A stretch of 64,000 bases of DNA from assembly GCA_004154925.1 (NCBI GenBank), contig QJNS01000061.1:186001-250000 (forward strand). The letters run 5' to 3'. Below are positions 12,210 through 23,661 of this stretch, one piece after another. The notes below the pieces were generated by a model. The model worked only from the letters and a program-made list of their open reading frames with translations. It made no database searches and was not told the DNA's origin. The DNA comes from Monosporascus cannonballus. Lineage: Eukaryota; Ascomycota; Sordariomycetes; Xylariales. The position numbers were made by a program, and so were the translations under genes. Within the stretch, counting starts at the first letter, position 1. Each line of letters begins with the position of its first letter.

Positions 12210-13776
12210 ATGACAACCATGGTAAGTTGTTGTTTTCGGCCTGTCTTCTAATTTGGATACTTGTGGGTCACGATGGCTATGAACAGGCGGTGGGCAAGAA
12301 AGTCGGTGTGGTTATCCACCTGCCTATCACCTATCAGTAACATCTTAGTGATCGGAGTCGTGGCATCTTCATAGCAGCCCATGGGACTGTACCCATACTG
12401 ACACTTGCCCTATCCAGGATCTCCGCGTTGGTAACAAGTACCGCATTGGCCGAAAGATCGGCTCTGGCTCTTTCGGAGATATCTACCTAGGTACCAACAT
12501 CATCTCCGGCGAGGAGATCGCCATCAAGTTGGAATCCGTCAAGGCCAAGCACCCCCAGCTGGAGTATGAAGCCCGGGTCTATAAGTCGCTCGCCGGTGGC
12601 GTTGGTATCCCCTTCGTCCGCTGGTTCGGTACCGAGTGTGACTACAATGCCATGGTTCTCGACCTACTGGGCCCTAGTTTGGAAGACCTCTTCAACTTCT
12701 GCAACCGGAAATTCTCGTTGAAGACGGTCCTATTACTCGCCGACCAGCTCATCTCGCGTATCGAATACATCCACGCCAAGTCGTTCATCCACCGTGATAT
12801 CAAGCCCGACAACTTCCTCATGGGCATCGGCAAGCGTGGCAACCAGGTCAACGTCATCGATTTCGGTTTGGCCAAGAAGTACCGTGACCCGAAGACTCAC
12901 TTCCACATTCCTTACCGTGAGAACAAGAACTTGACCGGCACTGCCCGCTATGCCTCGATCAATACACATCTGGGCGTTGGTACGTGACGTTGAGCTTGAT
13001 CCTTGTATCGACCACAACTGACATGAAGCAGAGCAATCGCGTCGGGATGACATGGAATCACTTGGCTACGTTATGCTGTACTTCTGCCGTGGTTCTCTGC
13101 CTTGGCAGGGTCTGAAGGCTGCTACGAAAAAGCAGAAGTACGACCGTATTATGGAGAAGAAGATGACCACTCCGACGGAGGTCCTCTGCCGTGGCTTCCC
13201 GAATGAGTTCGCCATCTACCTCAACTACACGCGCTCTCTACGCTTCGACGATAAGCCCGACTACAGCTACCTCCGAAAGATCTTCCGTGACTTGTTCGTT
13301 CGCGAGGGTTTCCAATACGACTACGTCTTCGACTGGACCGTCTACAAATACCAGAAGAACGCTCAGGCCATTGCTCAGGCCGCTGGTCAGGGTGGTGATG
13401 ACGAGGACAAGGCTCGCGCCGGTCGGACTAACGCCGCCACTGCCGGCCAAACCGCGCAGTCTTCTGCTAAGCCGGGTGCCATTCCCAGCACGCGCCGCAA
13501 GGTGATCGAGCGTGGTGCAGGCGTTGACACTCCGGAGACCAGCCGCGCCGTCGGAGGAAGCGATAGGATGTGAGTTTTCAGCAGCCCAGAGTCCCAGTTC
13601 CAATCATTCCTTGTAAGGAATCATTTTCCTTCGAGTTTGGTGCGATTTATAACGCTAGCCGGAGGGAACCCGCTGACATGATTGCTGACACTTCAGTTTG
13701 CGGTAACAGGCTGCGATCAGCTAGCAAAGGACAAGGCGCTGGCTCCGGCTACATCTCCAGTTATCGACCGAAATGA
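12210..13776 (+). CDS. ckiA: casein kinase I (Hrr25/CkiA class)
   Basis: Four exons: 12210-12221 (only MTTM), 12418-12979, 13032-13569 and 13710-13776, giving 392 residues. Introns are 196, 52 and 140 bases, all GT-AG. The kinase domain is nearly identical to known fungal CK1: glycine loop at about 18-29 ([12 protein letters not shown]), Lys41, catalytic HRDIKPDN at 129-136, DFGLAKKY at 152-159, and the CK1-specific SIN replacing the usual APE motif (YASINTHLG). The last exon was found because retaining intron 3 stops directly after Met (TGA 13571-13573), whereas splicing 13570-13709 adds a 21-residue Ser/Gly-rich tail ending YRPK. CK1 of this class is an essential Ser/Thr kinase acting in DNA repair, vesicle traffic and, in Neurospora, clock FRQ phosphorylation (family knowledge). 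No lesion is visible. The retained-intron form would be a shorter isoform. Confidence 0.95.
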
Positions 13777-16700
13777 ACTTAGTATGAACACTCGGATATC
13801 TGTCGCGTTGTGGTGGACGTAATGGGTTCGCGGTTATCACAACAATCGGACCTCCCCTCTTCGTGGCAACCCTATCGTATCGGCCCCCGTCGGCTCTGCA
13901 GCATCCACTTGGGGATGCATGCTACAGACCATTCGATAGTGGACCCACGTATCATCCATTTCCTATCGTATGGATCGCTTTTGTTTCCGTTCTTCGATGA
14001 CTCGGTTTATGACTCCATTCCTGGCTCGGACAACCCGTCGTCTCTCTAAAGTCGTATTTCTTCACCGGCCGACCGTGATGAAATTGCGTCTGGTAAGGGG
14101 CTCGGGGCTTGTCTGAACGGCACGCCCGGCACTTTGATTCGCTCGGAGTGTCGTCAACCAGGATATTGGTCTGTCAAGGTTCAGTAGTCTTCGCAGTCTT
14201 CCGAGTACAGTGGAAAGACCTGAACGATGCCACAACTGAACTGTCGAGGCTCTGTCGCAGGGCTTGCGTTGGCTCTTGAGGGCCCCACACAATTGATGCG
14301 ATACATTAGCTTTCTGATACGGCTAGTCTATGGTTTTCCTTTCTGTTCTTCGATGATTTCTTTCCTACTCTTTCATATCGGTATTCGACCTGTCATGGAA
14401 ACCCCTGCTGCCGTGGTAATGAGAGAACCGGGTTATTCATCCAGCCCTACGGTGGAGATCAGCTACTCGCATCAACGACCCCCCACCGGGAGCAGTGGGT
14501 GGTTGCTAGAGAGAATGCGCGATTTGTTCCGTCGGAGGAGGGCGGAAGAATGACGGTGGCATTGCGGTCCGACCTCTTATTGCCAACCGTAAGTCGCCGC
14601 ATGCATCGGCAGGGATAGGACGCCGCTATGAGTATTATATGCGTACTCCCCGCATTCGCCTCGCAGCCTACCGTCAAAAGGAAACCGCTGGTAACCCCGC
14701 GTACTGTGGCAGACTTCGGCTTTATGAACGTATCAAATTTATATGCATTGCCTCACCCGCCAGGAATGAACCCTTGGGATCCAAACAATGCGATGGTGGT
14801 TACGTGGTCATATGCTATGCTGCATTGGTCACGTGCAATAGTTGACTTCGGGTCGGAAAGCTGTCGGTGGAAGGGGTGGCAAGACAGAGAAACCAATACA
14901 CGCTAGGTACTCAAATTGAGCTTTGTTTTCACCATATCTGATCCGATTTTCACGAGATTGTCAAGTGTGTAAACCGACTCTTGACTTGGGTCAACGTTAG
15001 GTCGACAACGCGCCCAGCAGTAGATATGTAATCTGCCCTGTCGCCTCATCTTCATTATAGTTGGAAAAAGGCGCAGCCTTGTGTCTAGCCATAACTCGGC
15101 TGGACGCCAAGGAATGTCCGTCCTACATGAGCGAGAACTCAACATAGGGGGGATGGCAGGTACTTCCGAGAGGTGAGCCACACAGTGTATCAGGAGATGT
15201 ATTTCTACTGGAGCCCAGGGCTTGGCCTGTAACCAACATCTTTTATATTCTATGGTAGCAACACAATCGTCGGCTCCGCTAATGGGACAATCGGAGCCCC
15301 GCCAGACTAACAAGTGAGGTAGAAATGGTATATCAGCTTATCCGATAATACCCAATTGAGGAGAAAACGCCCTCAAGTACCTAGGGATATGTACTCGTCG
15401 GGGTAGTTCAATTGAAAATATATAACAGCCAGCCTCGTTATCGCGCTGCCAGCTAGCAATACGGTGCCTGACTAGATACTTAAGTCTGATATATTAACCC
15501 GTTTTCATCGTTAACCGAAGCATGACTGACTCCCTGAGAGTGATGTTAAACACTAGGCAATTAGGGGGGACTCCCGGTTACAGAAATACACCACCCTCAG
15601 AATGTGAAGGGGGTTTGAAATACTTGGGCCAAGACGCTGCTCATACCGCAATTCGACTTTGGATATCTTTACATAGCTAGGTAGTCTTGTCGATGAAGCT
15701 TCAGTACGTCAGATGTGTTGTTACAAGCGGGCAGGCAGGCAGGCAGGTGCGAGGGCGAAGGCGACGACGATAGAGCCGCGGTAGCAGCAGAGGGAAGGAC
15801 AATAGGAAGGAAGCTGTTGCGCGAGGTGGGCACGCGGCAGCCGTGCCTACTCAGCGGTAAAAGCCCGGGAACGCGCCGCTGGCTGGAGAGCGAGTGATCT
15901 CGGCCGTTTACTTGAGCTTTTCCGTGTCAATGGCGGCGTTTGGCTTTGAGGGCTAAAGGATACATCGGTCCGGCGGATTGTGCCTTGCGAGAAGGGGACA
16001 GGTTGCATCTAGGTATGTCGTCTGTGGCCGGGTGATGTTGTGCGCGTTTCGGCGGGAGGAATAGGTAAACGGGGACTACTATTACCAAAATCTCGGGAGC
16101 TGCTGAACTCGCGGCTGAGGGTAGGACGAGGCGGCTGCTTTTCGCGGGGCGGCGGAGGGATGGCGGAGGGGTCTGGGTCGTTGGCGGATGCTGGTTGACG
16201 GAGAATTGTTATTTCGTAAAGACGAAGATAAGGACTGAAAGGAAAGAAAGGGGCAGCTAAGTGTTGACGAAGAACAGAAGGTTGCTCTTGTTGCCACTGG
16301 CCCGTGAGATCAACCTGGTGTAATAGCGTCTTAATAAAGTGTCTTAGATTGCTTGTGTTACTTCTCGGAGTCCGATATACGTCGGTGCGTTTAACATCTT
16401 CATCCGAGTGTATATTCTCTCTTCTTTAGATTCTCGTGTCCGTGGACACTTTCAACTACTTGAGGGGTCCGGCGGCGCAAACGCGTAAGTATCGTAGACA
16501 GAGATAAAGAGCACCAATTATCGCTATGTCCCAAATACCGATGGCACACTCTGTCTAATGGGTTCAGAAACCTATTCTTCCGTAAACACGTTCTCCCCCT
16601 ATTAGTCTGAGTATTAAGGGTAGGTTGGAGGGAGCATATGATGGGAAGAAATGTGTTCTTGTGTTCACCATAAGACCATTTTGTCTCGTTATGGCACCGT

Positions 16701-17173
16701 GTGACCTAGCCTCGATATAGCTGATCCACTAGCGTCAATACCTAGCTGTGCAAGGGGGTTTTCGCTTCCAGAGTCACCGAGCCTGGTAATAATATACTTC
16801 ATACAGATATCTAGACTTCCTCATAAGTTCAACATAGACAGAAAGACACACGGATCGTACGACTGGTAATGTGACTCCCACTGGGCTGAAGCCTTTCAGG
16901 AATTCCACCCGTAGTGACATTTGGATTTAGAGCTGGGCTTACACATCCAGTTTCCTGCTCGCAGTTATTGTCATCTCAGCGAGCCGCAACTAGACAACGT
17001 CTATTCCAGCATTTCAACCCCTTACCGGCCTTTCTTGTCAGAGCAGCCAATCCTTCTAAGCTCAAACGGCCAGGCCAACTTCACCTCGAAGCAACCGCGA
17101 GCACCAGAAGGCCGCCCACCCGGTTGTGGCCTGTCCGACCGAGGTGGCACCCGAGATCCCTTCTTCGAATACC
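13777..17173. other. 3.4-kb gene-free stretch
   Basis: No supported gene. The first 200-300 bases are presumably the 3' UTR of the kinase. Frames at 14227-14553, 14628-14906 and minus 14903-15313 have no recognisable content. A GGCA tandem run lies at 15729-15747. The minus strand at 15927-16210 is open in one frame and encodes a short hydrophobic patch, but it lacks an ATG. Confidence 0.5.
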
Positions 17174-17881
17174 TTACCTCTCCGACTGATGCATCACCTC
17201 CTCCATCGCCTCCCACTCCAATTTCGCCACCTCTTCCTCTGCCTTTTTAAGCAGAAAATTATCCTCCATCGGTCCCTCCTTGTCCCTCTTCCTCCTCTCT
17301 TTTTCCAATGCCTCTGCCTCCAGGCGCAGCGCCTTCTGTTCGACCCTGCGAAGGAAATCCTTTTCTCGCTTCGCAGCCCACCTGTGATTTATCCCATTAG
17401 CAAAATTACCCTCCCAACAACTTAGCCCCGGGATTCAAAGTCCGGACCCGGTCATCGCCCCGCAGGAGGCACGATTTGAGAGACGGAGGCTCGAAGAAAA
17501 TGAACTTCGTAGAAAGAAAGAAAGAAAGAAAGAAAGAAATAGGAAGCCAGGATGGAAGCATCCCGGGCCGCCCATGGTGATGGCTTACTTCTCGAGATGG
17601 GCCTCGACCATGGCCTGGCCCTCGGGCGAGTCCGGCGAGATGTTGGGCACCTTCCAGTCATGGAGAAACTTCTCGCGCTCCCGCTCCCTGAGCTTCGCCT
17701 CCCTCGCCGGTCTCCGCTTCTTCAATTCCCTGGTTTTTATTTTTTTATAATCGCCTGGCCTCTTGAGAGGTGTCGCCGTGTGGAACATGGCGGCGGCGTT
17801 GTTCGCCCTCGTCGCGAGAAGAAGCGGCGGCCGCGGGGCCAGGGATATGCGCAGCCCGCGCAGCAGCATGAGCGATGCCAT
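17174..17881 (-). CDS. small basic coiled-coil protein, probably mitochondrial (unrecognised family)
   Basis: Two exons on the minus strand: 17881-17589 and 17381-17174, joined across a 207-base intron (GTAAGC...CACAG, 17588-17382), give 166 residues. Exon 1 alone would end in a TAA that is really part of the donor site. Splicing completes the Lys codon and continues straight into an open frame with the same charged, helical character, which is the main support for the model. Residues 1-40 are Arg/Ala/Leu-rich without acidic residues, as in a mitochondrial presequence, with possible cleavage near AMFHTATPL. Residues 41-166 are dominated by Lys/Arg/Glu heptad-like runs (AREAKLREREREKF; ALRLEAEALEKERRK; KKAEEEVAKLEWEAM), predicting long coiled coils. 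Size and charge would suit a fungal mitoribosome or assembly-factor subunit, but I do not recognise the family. A GAAA microsatellite lies inside the intron. Confidence 0.7.
17511..17539. repeat. (GAAA)n microsatellite in an intron
   Basis: About seven tandem AAAG/GAAA units. On the minus strand they form a pyrimidine (CTTT)n tract within the intron of the mitochondrial coiled-coil gene, downstream of its donor site. Length polymorphism would be expected. Confidence 0.9.
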
Positions 17882-18746
17882 ATCTGTAGTCGAGGCGCAG
17901 ACGCCTCGTGTGTGCCTACGAACTCTCGGTTAACTCGAGCCGCAGACTGAAGCGATGATATGGATATGAAATCCTGTTGAAGACCATGCTACGCGGGAGT
18001 TTCGTGTGGACCTTGGTGATAGAACATCGGAGATAGCACTACAGAACACACATGTGGTGGTGGTGGTGGTGGTGGTGGTGGACGTGGTGGTAGTGGCTAC
18101 ATATACTCACCGAGGTTGGTAAAGTTCGAGAAGAGGGTTAGGAGACTTGGATCAAGCGCAAGGCCCCTTCCGATAACATTCAATCAAATATAACCGCTGG
18201 CATGCCAAAGACCTTAAGGTCAGCGGGCTGGTTGGCTGTGCATAGGTCACACGGAAAGTGATTGCGCTTGGTACGCCTAAGGGATGTAGCAGCTGACGCG
18301 TTGAAGAGCAAGACACTCTAAAGCTTCTACCTGATTAATATATAAGGGTCCTAGTTTCCACAGCTTGCTGGAGACTTACTATGAAGTTTATGCAGTAATG
18401 TACCTTTCAACCTGAAGGGTGCCTTTTTGTAGATTAAAGTGGTTGACGGTTAAGAACTCTTTTTTTTTAGTTTCCTACCTAACTGTGAGATGACGAGATA
18501 AGCGCTATACACACTGTATACCAAGGCACTCAACTCAGGACGGAACCACTAAGCCAGCCCCCCACCAAGTCCACTGTGCTGCTGTGCAACGACTGGGCCG
18601 GATCATCGCCCCCCCCCCAAAAAAAAAAGACCCGGACCCTGGAACTCGATCTCATCCACCCACTTACCTAGTATTATTGATTTTGAATAATTACGACGTC
18701 AATCGATATCATACTGTACGTTCATAACTGATATCGATACGATACG
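17882..18746. other. intergenic region between divergent genes
   Basis: It lies between the minus-strand mitochondrial protein and the plus-strand phosphatase, so it should contain both promoters. It holds a TGG repeat at 18055-18081 and a C9-A10 homopolymer run near 18609-18628. No reading frame or RNA gene is evident. Confidence 0.6.
18055..18081. repeat. (TGG)9 microsatellite
   Basis: Nine uninterrupted TGG units, followed by an imperfect continuation to about 18092. It is not inside any supported coding frame. Confidence 0.9.
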
Positions 18747-20279
18747 ATGGCACCACCACCCGCTCTCCCAACCGTGGATATCTTCATCCTCACGTTCAAC
18801 GCCGCGAAGAATTCAATAAACGTCGCGAGCTTTGCCAATCACCTATACAATGCCTTTCATAATAATGCGACAACACTGCCCGAGTTGGTTGTCGTGTAAG
18901 TCGCGCGGCACTCTCGCATGCTTTTTTTTATCCTTTGTTCATATGGCAGCATTGGTCGCTAACCAACTTTGCATCGCAGCTCCCTCCAGGAGATGGCACC
19001 GCTCGCAAAGGCCTTCATCGGTGATTCCGTCCTGAAACCATACTTCCAACGTTACGAATCCGCCGTCAATCTCGCCGCCGCCAAGTTCCTTACCGGAGAG
19101 GGGCGGACCCCGCCGAAAGACGGCATCTACAGACTGGCCACGGCTCGCAATGTCAGCATGACGGGGATCATGTTGCTCGCCCGTGACAAATACGCCCTGC
19201 GCAACATTCGGACTACCGAGCTCGGCTTTGGCGCTGGCGACATGGCGAACAAGGGTGCGGTCGGACTGCGATTCCTATATTCTAAAGAGGACGAGTCCGG
19301 TCAGAGCAGACAGACCGAGTTGACGTTCGTGAGCACACATTTGCAGGCGTACGAGTGGAAACTGGAGACGAGGAATAAGAACTGGGAATCCATCGTCTCC
19401 GGCCTGGTCTTTGAGAACCCCAGGAGGTATATCAGCGGGAGAGCATCGCAGTCGGAAGACGGCGACGAGGGGCAGCGCCTCCTCGAACAGGATGGGACGC
19501 AGAAAGCGCTACACGATATAAGCATCTATAAACCTGGCAGCCACTTATTCGTCACTGGAGACCTCAACTACCGCCTCTCGATAACGGCACCTGAGACGGG
19601 GGCTATATTTCCAAGTGTCGACCCCGACAGTCCTGATCACTACTCGCGCTTCTTCATCAGGGATCAGCTCACCGCAGAGAGAGCGGCTGGTCGGACTCTT
19701 CATGGGCTGAGCGAAGCTGAGATTAAGTTTCCGCCTACTTACAAGCTTAAGGTACTGCCTAAGAAAAGGCCGGGAACGGAGACAGACCTCCTCCGGGCTG
19801 AAGGGGGCGAGGACGATGCGGAGGAGGAAGCCGAGTGGAAGTGGGTAGTCTATCGTTGGCCCGGATGGTGCGATCGCGTGCTCTACCTCGACATACCCTG
19901 GTGGGCGAAGGAAGCCACTTCATCCAAAAACCTGGAGATGAAGGTCGCGGCCTACGATGCGCTGCCCGCTGTAAGGACAAGCGACCACAGGGCAGTGTAT
20001 CTGCGCGTCAACGTCCCGGTCATCGAATCTGCCGACCTCGCGCCGTCCCCGGCGGCCATAGAAACGGAACTAGCGCGCAGCGGCAACGGCCATATGGTGG
20101 ACCCACGCGTCAGGCTGCCGTTCCCGATCGCGCCCGGTTCCTGGGACCACCGGGCCTTCGTCAAGCAGTGCCAGCGCGTCATCGGCTGGTCCATGCTAAT
20201 TTCCCAGTCCAAGCCGGTTATTGCCGTCTTCGCTACGTTGCTCATCATGGGACTTGGCACTTGGTGGTTGAAAGGCTAG
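18747..20279 (+). CDS. INP54: inositol polyphosphate 5-phosphatase, tail-anchored (INP54-like)
   Basis: Two exons, 18747-18895 and 18980-20279, separated by an 84-base GT-AG intron, encode 482 residues. The order of motifs is that of the 5-phosphatase (exo/endonuclease fold) family: TFNAAKN near residue 16, SLQEM at 51-55, MANKGAV at 138-144, STHLQA at 168-173, GDLNYR at 243-248, PTYKL at 302-306, WCDRVL at 346-351 and SDHRAV at 384-389. All core catalytic residues (Asp/Asn of GDLN, Asp/Arg of CDR, Asp-His of SDH) are present. The C-terminus (about 461-480, VIAVFATLLIMGLGTWWLKG) is a single hydrophobic segment with almost nothing after it, i.e. a tail anchor. Yeast Inp54 is likewise an ER tail-anchored PI(4,5)P2 5-phosphatase, so dephosphorylation of PI(4,5)P2 at ER membranes is the likely role. 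An acidic insert (about 318-338) is not a family hallmark. Confidence 0.9.
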
Positions 20280-21621
20280 GGGCTTTCCTCGCAGCCTTGA
20301 TTTCACTCTGCTTTTGCATAACATGGGCCACTATACGCTTTGGTCCTGGCGTTTTACGATTTATATGTAGTATGAGGGACTCATTGATTGGAGTGGCGTT
20401 TACTTGACGATTGTTGGTTGGAGAGTCCCGGCGATCCGTACACCTGCCTTCGCCAACAGGCGAGGTTCGGGATTGCCCCCTTTTCACGCGTACGGTTTCT
20501 GGTTTCTGCATAAGAGCACTAGAACCGCATCGATACCAAATTTCCTTTTCGTCGACTGTCATTCAAGAAGTAATATGGATTATGATCCGCATTTCATCCC
20601 TCTGGCGTCTCCTAAGGATTGGAGCTAAGCTAGAGCCGGTCGCCTATCTCCCCAGCGCACCCCGTTCCCCCTTGGTCTCCGGCTTTTATGAATAGATTTT
20701 ACACTTAAAGCTCAATTGTATGATGTAGGACATTGAACGACACGCGGATTCAGACAACTGCAGTTGTGATTTTTATTATGGACCAAAGACAGAGGTCTTT
20801 GTCGACCATGCATGGTCCATAGCCGCTCTTTGGCTACCTGCCTACCGATCCGTTGAGACGTTGGTGTCTACTTACACACCACACACACCTGCTTGCTTGC
20901 TGGTTCAATGGCTCCAGGTATCTACGGATACCAAGAAATAGATTATCAAGAAGGCAGGCCATGACGAGCACACACATAAGCTCAACAACACCCCCCGCCC
21001 CACGCCCCATGCCCCGAATACCGTTCCTCATCCCGGACATCCTATCGTCCCCCTCCTCTGAGGACGGGGACCGGGGCGAGGGCGATGATCGTCACTATGT
21101 GGCGCGCGCGCGCGGCAACCGCCGCCCCGAGCTCGCCGCCTTGGACCTCCGCGGCATACACGCCCCCGACGTGGCCTTCGTGCTCGGCCTCTCGTGGCGC
21201 GTCCGCGGCTGCACGTCCGACGTCGACCTTGTTGGCGGCCTCGACATAAGGAGGGTCACGTGGTTAGTTCCTGGGGCTGTGTGGAGGTGGTTGCGAAAGT
21301 ACTCTGAGTCTCCGGGGGAGAAGGAGAAAATGGAGTAATGGATAAGAAAGGGAAAGGGATAGAGATGAGGAGGGTAAAGGGGGCCAGAACAAGTATTTGG
21401 TGGGGAAGAGAAATTCGAAGGGCAGCGGGAAGGGGGAATGGAAGGGAAAGAATCAGGTGAAAGGACTGCCCTCCCTGCGCGACGACCTCGTCGGTGCGCT
21501 ACCGTCGCATTCGCGCCCACCTTGGTTTACTACCTTCAGCCATTCTACCTTGCTGCCGACAGTACAGCAACCCAACAACAGCAGCGACCGGGAACAACAA
21601 CCTCCTCACCGCCAGCGCCAC
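20280..21621. other. intergenic region with rising GC content
   Basis: It begins with the presumed 3' UTR of the phosphatase and passes into a GC-rich tract from about 21000. Apart from a weak frame at 20961-21338 (listed separately) I see no gene. A G/A-rich run at 21310-21460 lies just upstream of the APH-like pseudogene. Confidence 0.5.
20961..21338 (+). CDS. uncertain 125-codon hypothetical frame
   Basis: An ATG-initiated frame in a GC-rich tract encodes a Pro/Ser-rich start, then a segment rich in Arg, Gly and Asp with a short hydrophobic stretch (DVAFVLGLSW). I recognise no domain. High GC makes chance open frames common, and the frame ends in low-complexity Lys/Glu. It could be a decayed 5' exon belonging to the APH-like pseudogene downstream, but no splice link is convincing. 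Confidence 0.2.
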   Translation: MTSTHISSTTPPAPRPMPRIPFLIPDILSSPSSEDGDRGEGDDRHYVARARGNRRPELAALDLRGIHAPDVAFVLGLSWRVRGCTSDVDLVGGLDIRRVTWLVPGAVWRWLRKYSESPGEKEKME

Positions 21622-23159
21622 CGGGACTTCGCCGCGATTCTCGCGCAGATCGACACCGCCGCCTTCGCGGCCCTCGCCCTGCAGACCCTGAAGCAGCGCC
21701 GCGGGCCCTCGTACTACGCGCCACTTCCGCACGTCGGGGAACCCGTCTTCGGGTCCGCGCACGTGTTGTGCCCCGTCTCGTTCGACGACCGCCGCCGGAC
21801 GCGCTGGATCGTCAAGGTACCCCTGACCGGTACGCCGGACGTCTGGGATGAGCTCGGCGCCGACTCGCTGAGGGGCGAGGAGCTCGTTTTGAGGATGTTG
21901 GGGGCCCTGGGCCGGAGGGGAGGTGGGAGTAGGGGGAGGGGGGCAGAAAAGGGAGAAGGCAGGTTCCCGGCCCCCCAGCCCATACGCGTCGATCCCGGCG
22001 TCCACAACGCTCTGCACGCCCCGTACTTCATCATGGAATTCGTGGAGGGGGTCCAGCTCGACGAGTACTGGTTCGCGGGCACGGATACGATTGTCGGCGA
22101 CCAGGCTTACAGTGTAGAGCACATTAAGCTTCGGCGCCTCCGGGTGCTGCATTCCCTCGCACGCGCGATGCTGCGCCTGCGGTACGGAAATGGGGGAAGC
22201 CCCCGTCATCAACGAGGCCACCTGGCGCGTACTCCCCGGCGCCGCGGCACCCGCGCGCCACCTCGACGTTTGAGCCATGGTTTGCCGGTGGTTCGGCCGC
22301 TCCGGCGGCCGCGGTACGGAGGACGAGCGCACACCGGTCTACGCGGCCGTCTGACCGCACGACGTCCCGGGCGAAGCCTACACGGCCCCGCTGGATCAGC
22401 ACCCGCCCGCGATGGAGGCCGCGCGGGGCGTGGACGCGCTCCTGCGGCTGCTGATCGGGATGCTGCGGGAGCCCGGGCGACCCGGGGGGCCGCCGAAGGC
22501 GAAGGGAAGGGCGCAGGGACGGCGCCGTTCGCCATCGCGCATCCGGATCTCCAGCTGCGGCACGTCATCGTCTCCGAGGACGGCGACCTCAAGGCCATCG
22601 TGGGCTGGGACGGCGTGCGCGCCGTTCCGCGGTCCGTGTGCAACGAGGCGCTGCCGCGCTGGCTCGTCCGCGACTTCAACCCGTTCGTCTACGGCTGGAG
22701 GCCGACGGCCGCGGCGGCGGGGCTCGTCGCCGCGTCTGATGCTCCGGGGGAAGCGGGCAGAAGCGGCTCCTGCCCCGACGACCCGCCCTGGGTCCTCGCG
22801 GAGCTCAGGGACGCGTACGTGGACATCGTCAGGCGGCTGAAGAGGGAGCGAGCCGCGTCGGGAACGGGAGGTCGAGGCGCCGCCGGGGGGATTACCGCCG
22901 CGACGTCGACGCCACGCGGCAGTCGCTGCTGGCGCTGTTGCTGGACGAGGCGGCCAACGACCCGAAGTCTCGGAGCGCCGTCCTGCGGCGCGTGCTCGAG
23001 AAGTGCTCGACGCGTTTCGAAGAGCCGCTCGACTACGATTACTTCGTGGACGTGCTGGGCCGCGGGGAGAGGCTCGACCGGAGGAAGGTGGAGTGCCTGA
23101 GAAGGAATTTCCGGGAGCTGGCTGAGACGGGGTCCGTGAGGGGTGCGATCGCTTGGTAG
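21622..23159 (+). pseudogene. APH-like (aminoglycoside phosphotransferase fold) kinase pseudogene
   Basis: Homology to the fungal APH-like family switches frame three times. Frame 1 carries the N-lobe (RDFAAILAQIDTAAF, then RWIVKVPLTG with the presumed ATP-binding Lys, then PYFIMEFVEG). Around 22170-22190 it moves to a second frame (GEAPVINEATWRVLPG... LLRLLIGMLREP) that contains TGA at 22271-22273 and 22352-22354. Near 22490-22520 it returns to frame 1 for the catalytic region (AHPDLQLRHVIVSEDG, then AIVGWDGVRAVPRS). An indel in a G6 run near 22885 moves it to a third frame that ends at 23159. The brenner-type motif HPD...N reads HPD...H, and the metal-binding Asp of the usual DWDG is Gly (GWDG), so catalysis would be lost even without the frameshifts. 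One frame happens to stay open across the whole region because of high GC; its middle part does not match the family. The original substrate is unknown. Confidence 0.75.
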
Positions 23160-23661
23160 CTGACGATCTCGCGGTACCGTGGCCAGGGCCGAGTCTATCG
23201 GCCTTGCTACCCACTAAGCTAATGGCAAAATCGTACCATAGACCGGAGCCCATTACCGTGAAAAATGACCGGTTGGAGCTGGGTATGATAGACGCTAGAG
23301 CGGCGTGCGTCCTGCAAGAAATAACGCCCTGGTGTCTTCAGAGAATGTGATATTGTACCTAAAGATGTCCTGCCTCCTAAACTATATTTTTCCGTGGCGT
23401 CTAGATCCTGCCACCTTACGCGAATTTCGTGTTGCAGTTAACGTAGTAATTGCATCACATTTAATGCTGACTCTCACGACATGGGAAGACGTCTGTGTAA
23501 CTTGGCTTCTCTCCACTTCTATCAGCGTTTGACATATCCACCGCGCCTCTATGCTGGGAGGTCTCTACACACCCCCTAAGATCTACAATGACACCATGCT
23601 CTACCATGCCTATACTACTACACCGAGTCCCGCCCTCCCATATCTACCAGGCCGCGAACTT
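23160..23661. other. intergenic, convergent gene ends
   Basis: Between the end of the plus-strand APH-like pseudogene and the 3' end of the minus-strand thioesterase. AT content rises at 23340-23540. No frame or RNA is recognisable; it presumably holds both 3' ends. Confidence 0.6.

Noticed and set aside
15927..16210. Minus-strand open segment with a short hydrophobic run (EILVIVVPVYLFL)
   Set aside because: The frame has no ATG and is bounded by stops. The hydrophobic run is too short for a clear helix, and no splice donor links it to a start.
21397..23100. 567-codon uninterrupted plus-strand frame as an intact gene
   Set aside because: Its middle third does not match the APH-like family whereas another frame does. 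Openness is explained by high GC, so I annotate a pseudogene with frame changes instead.
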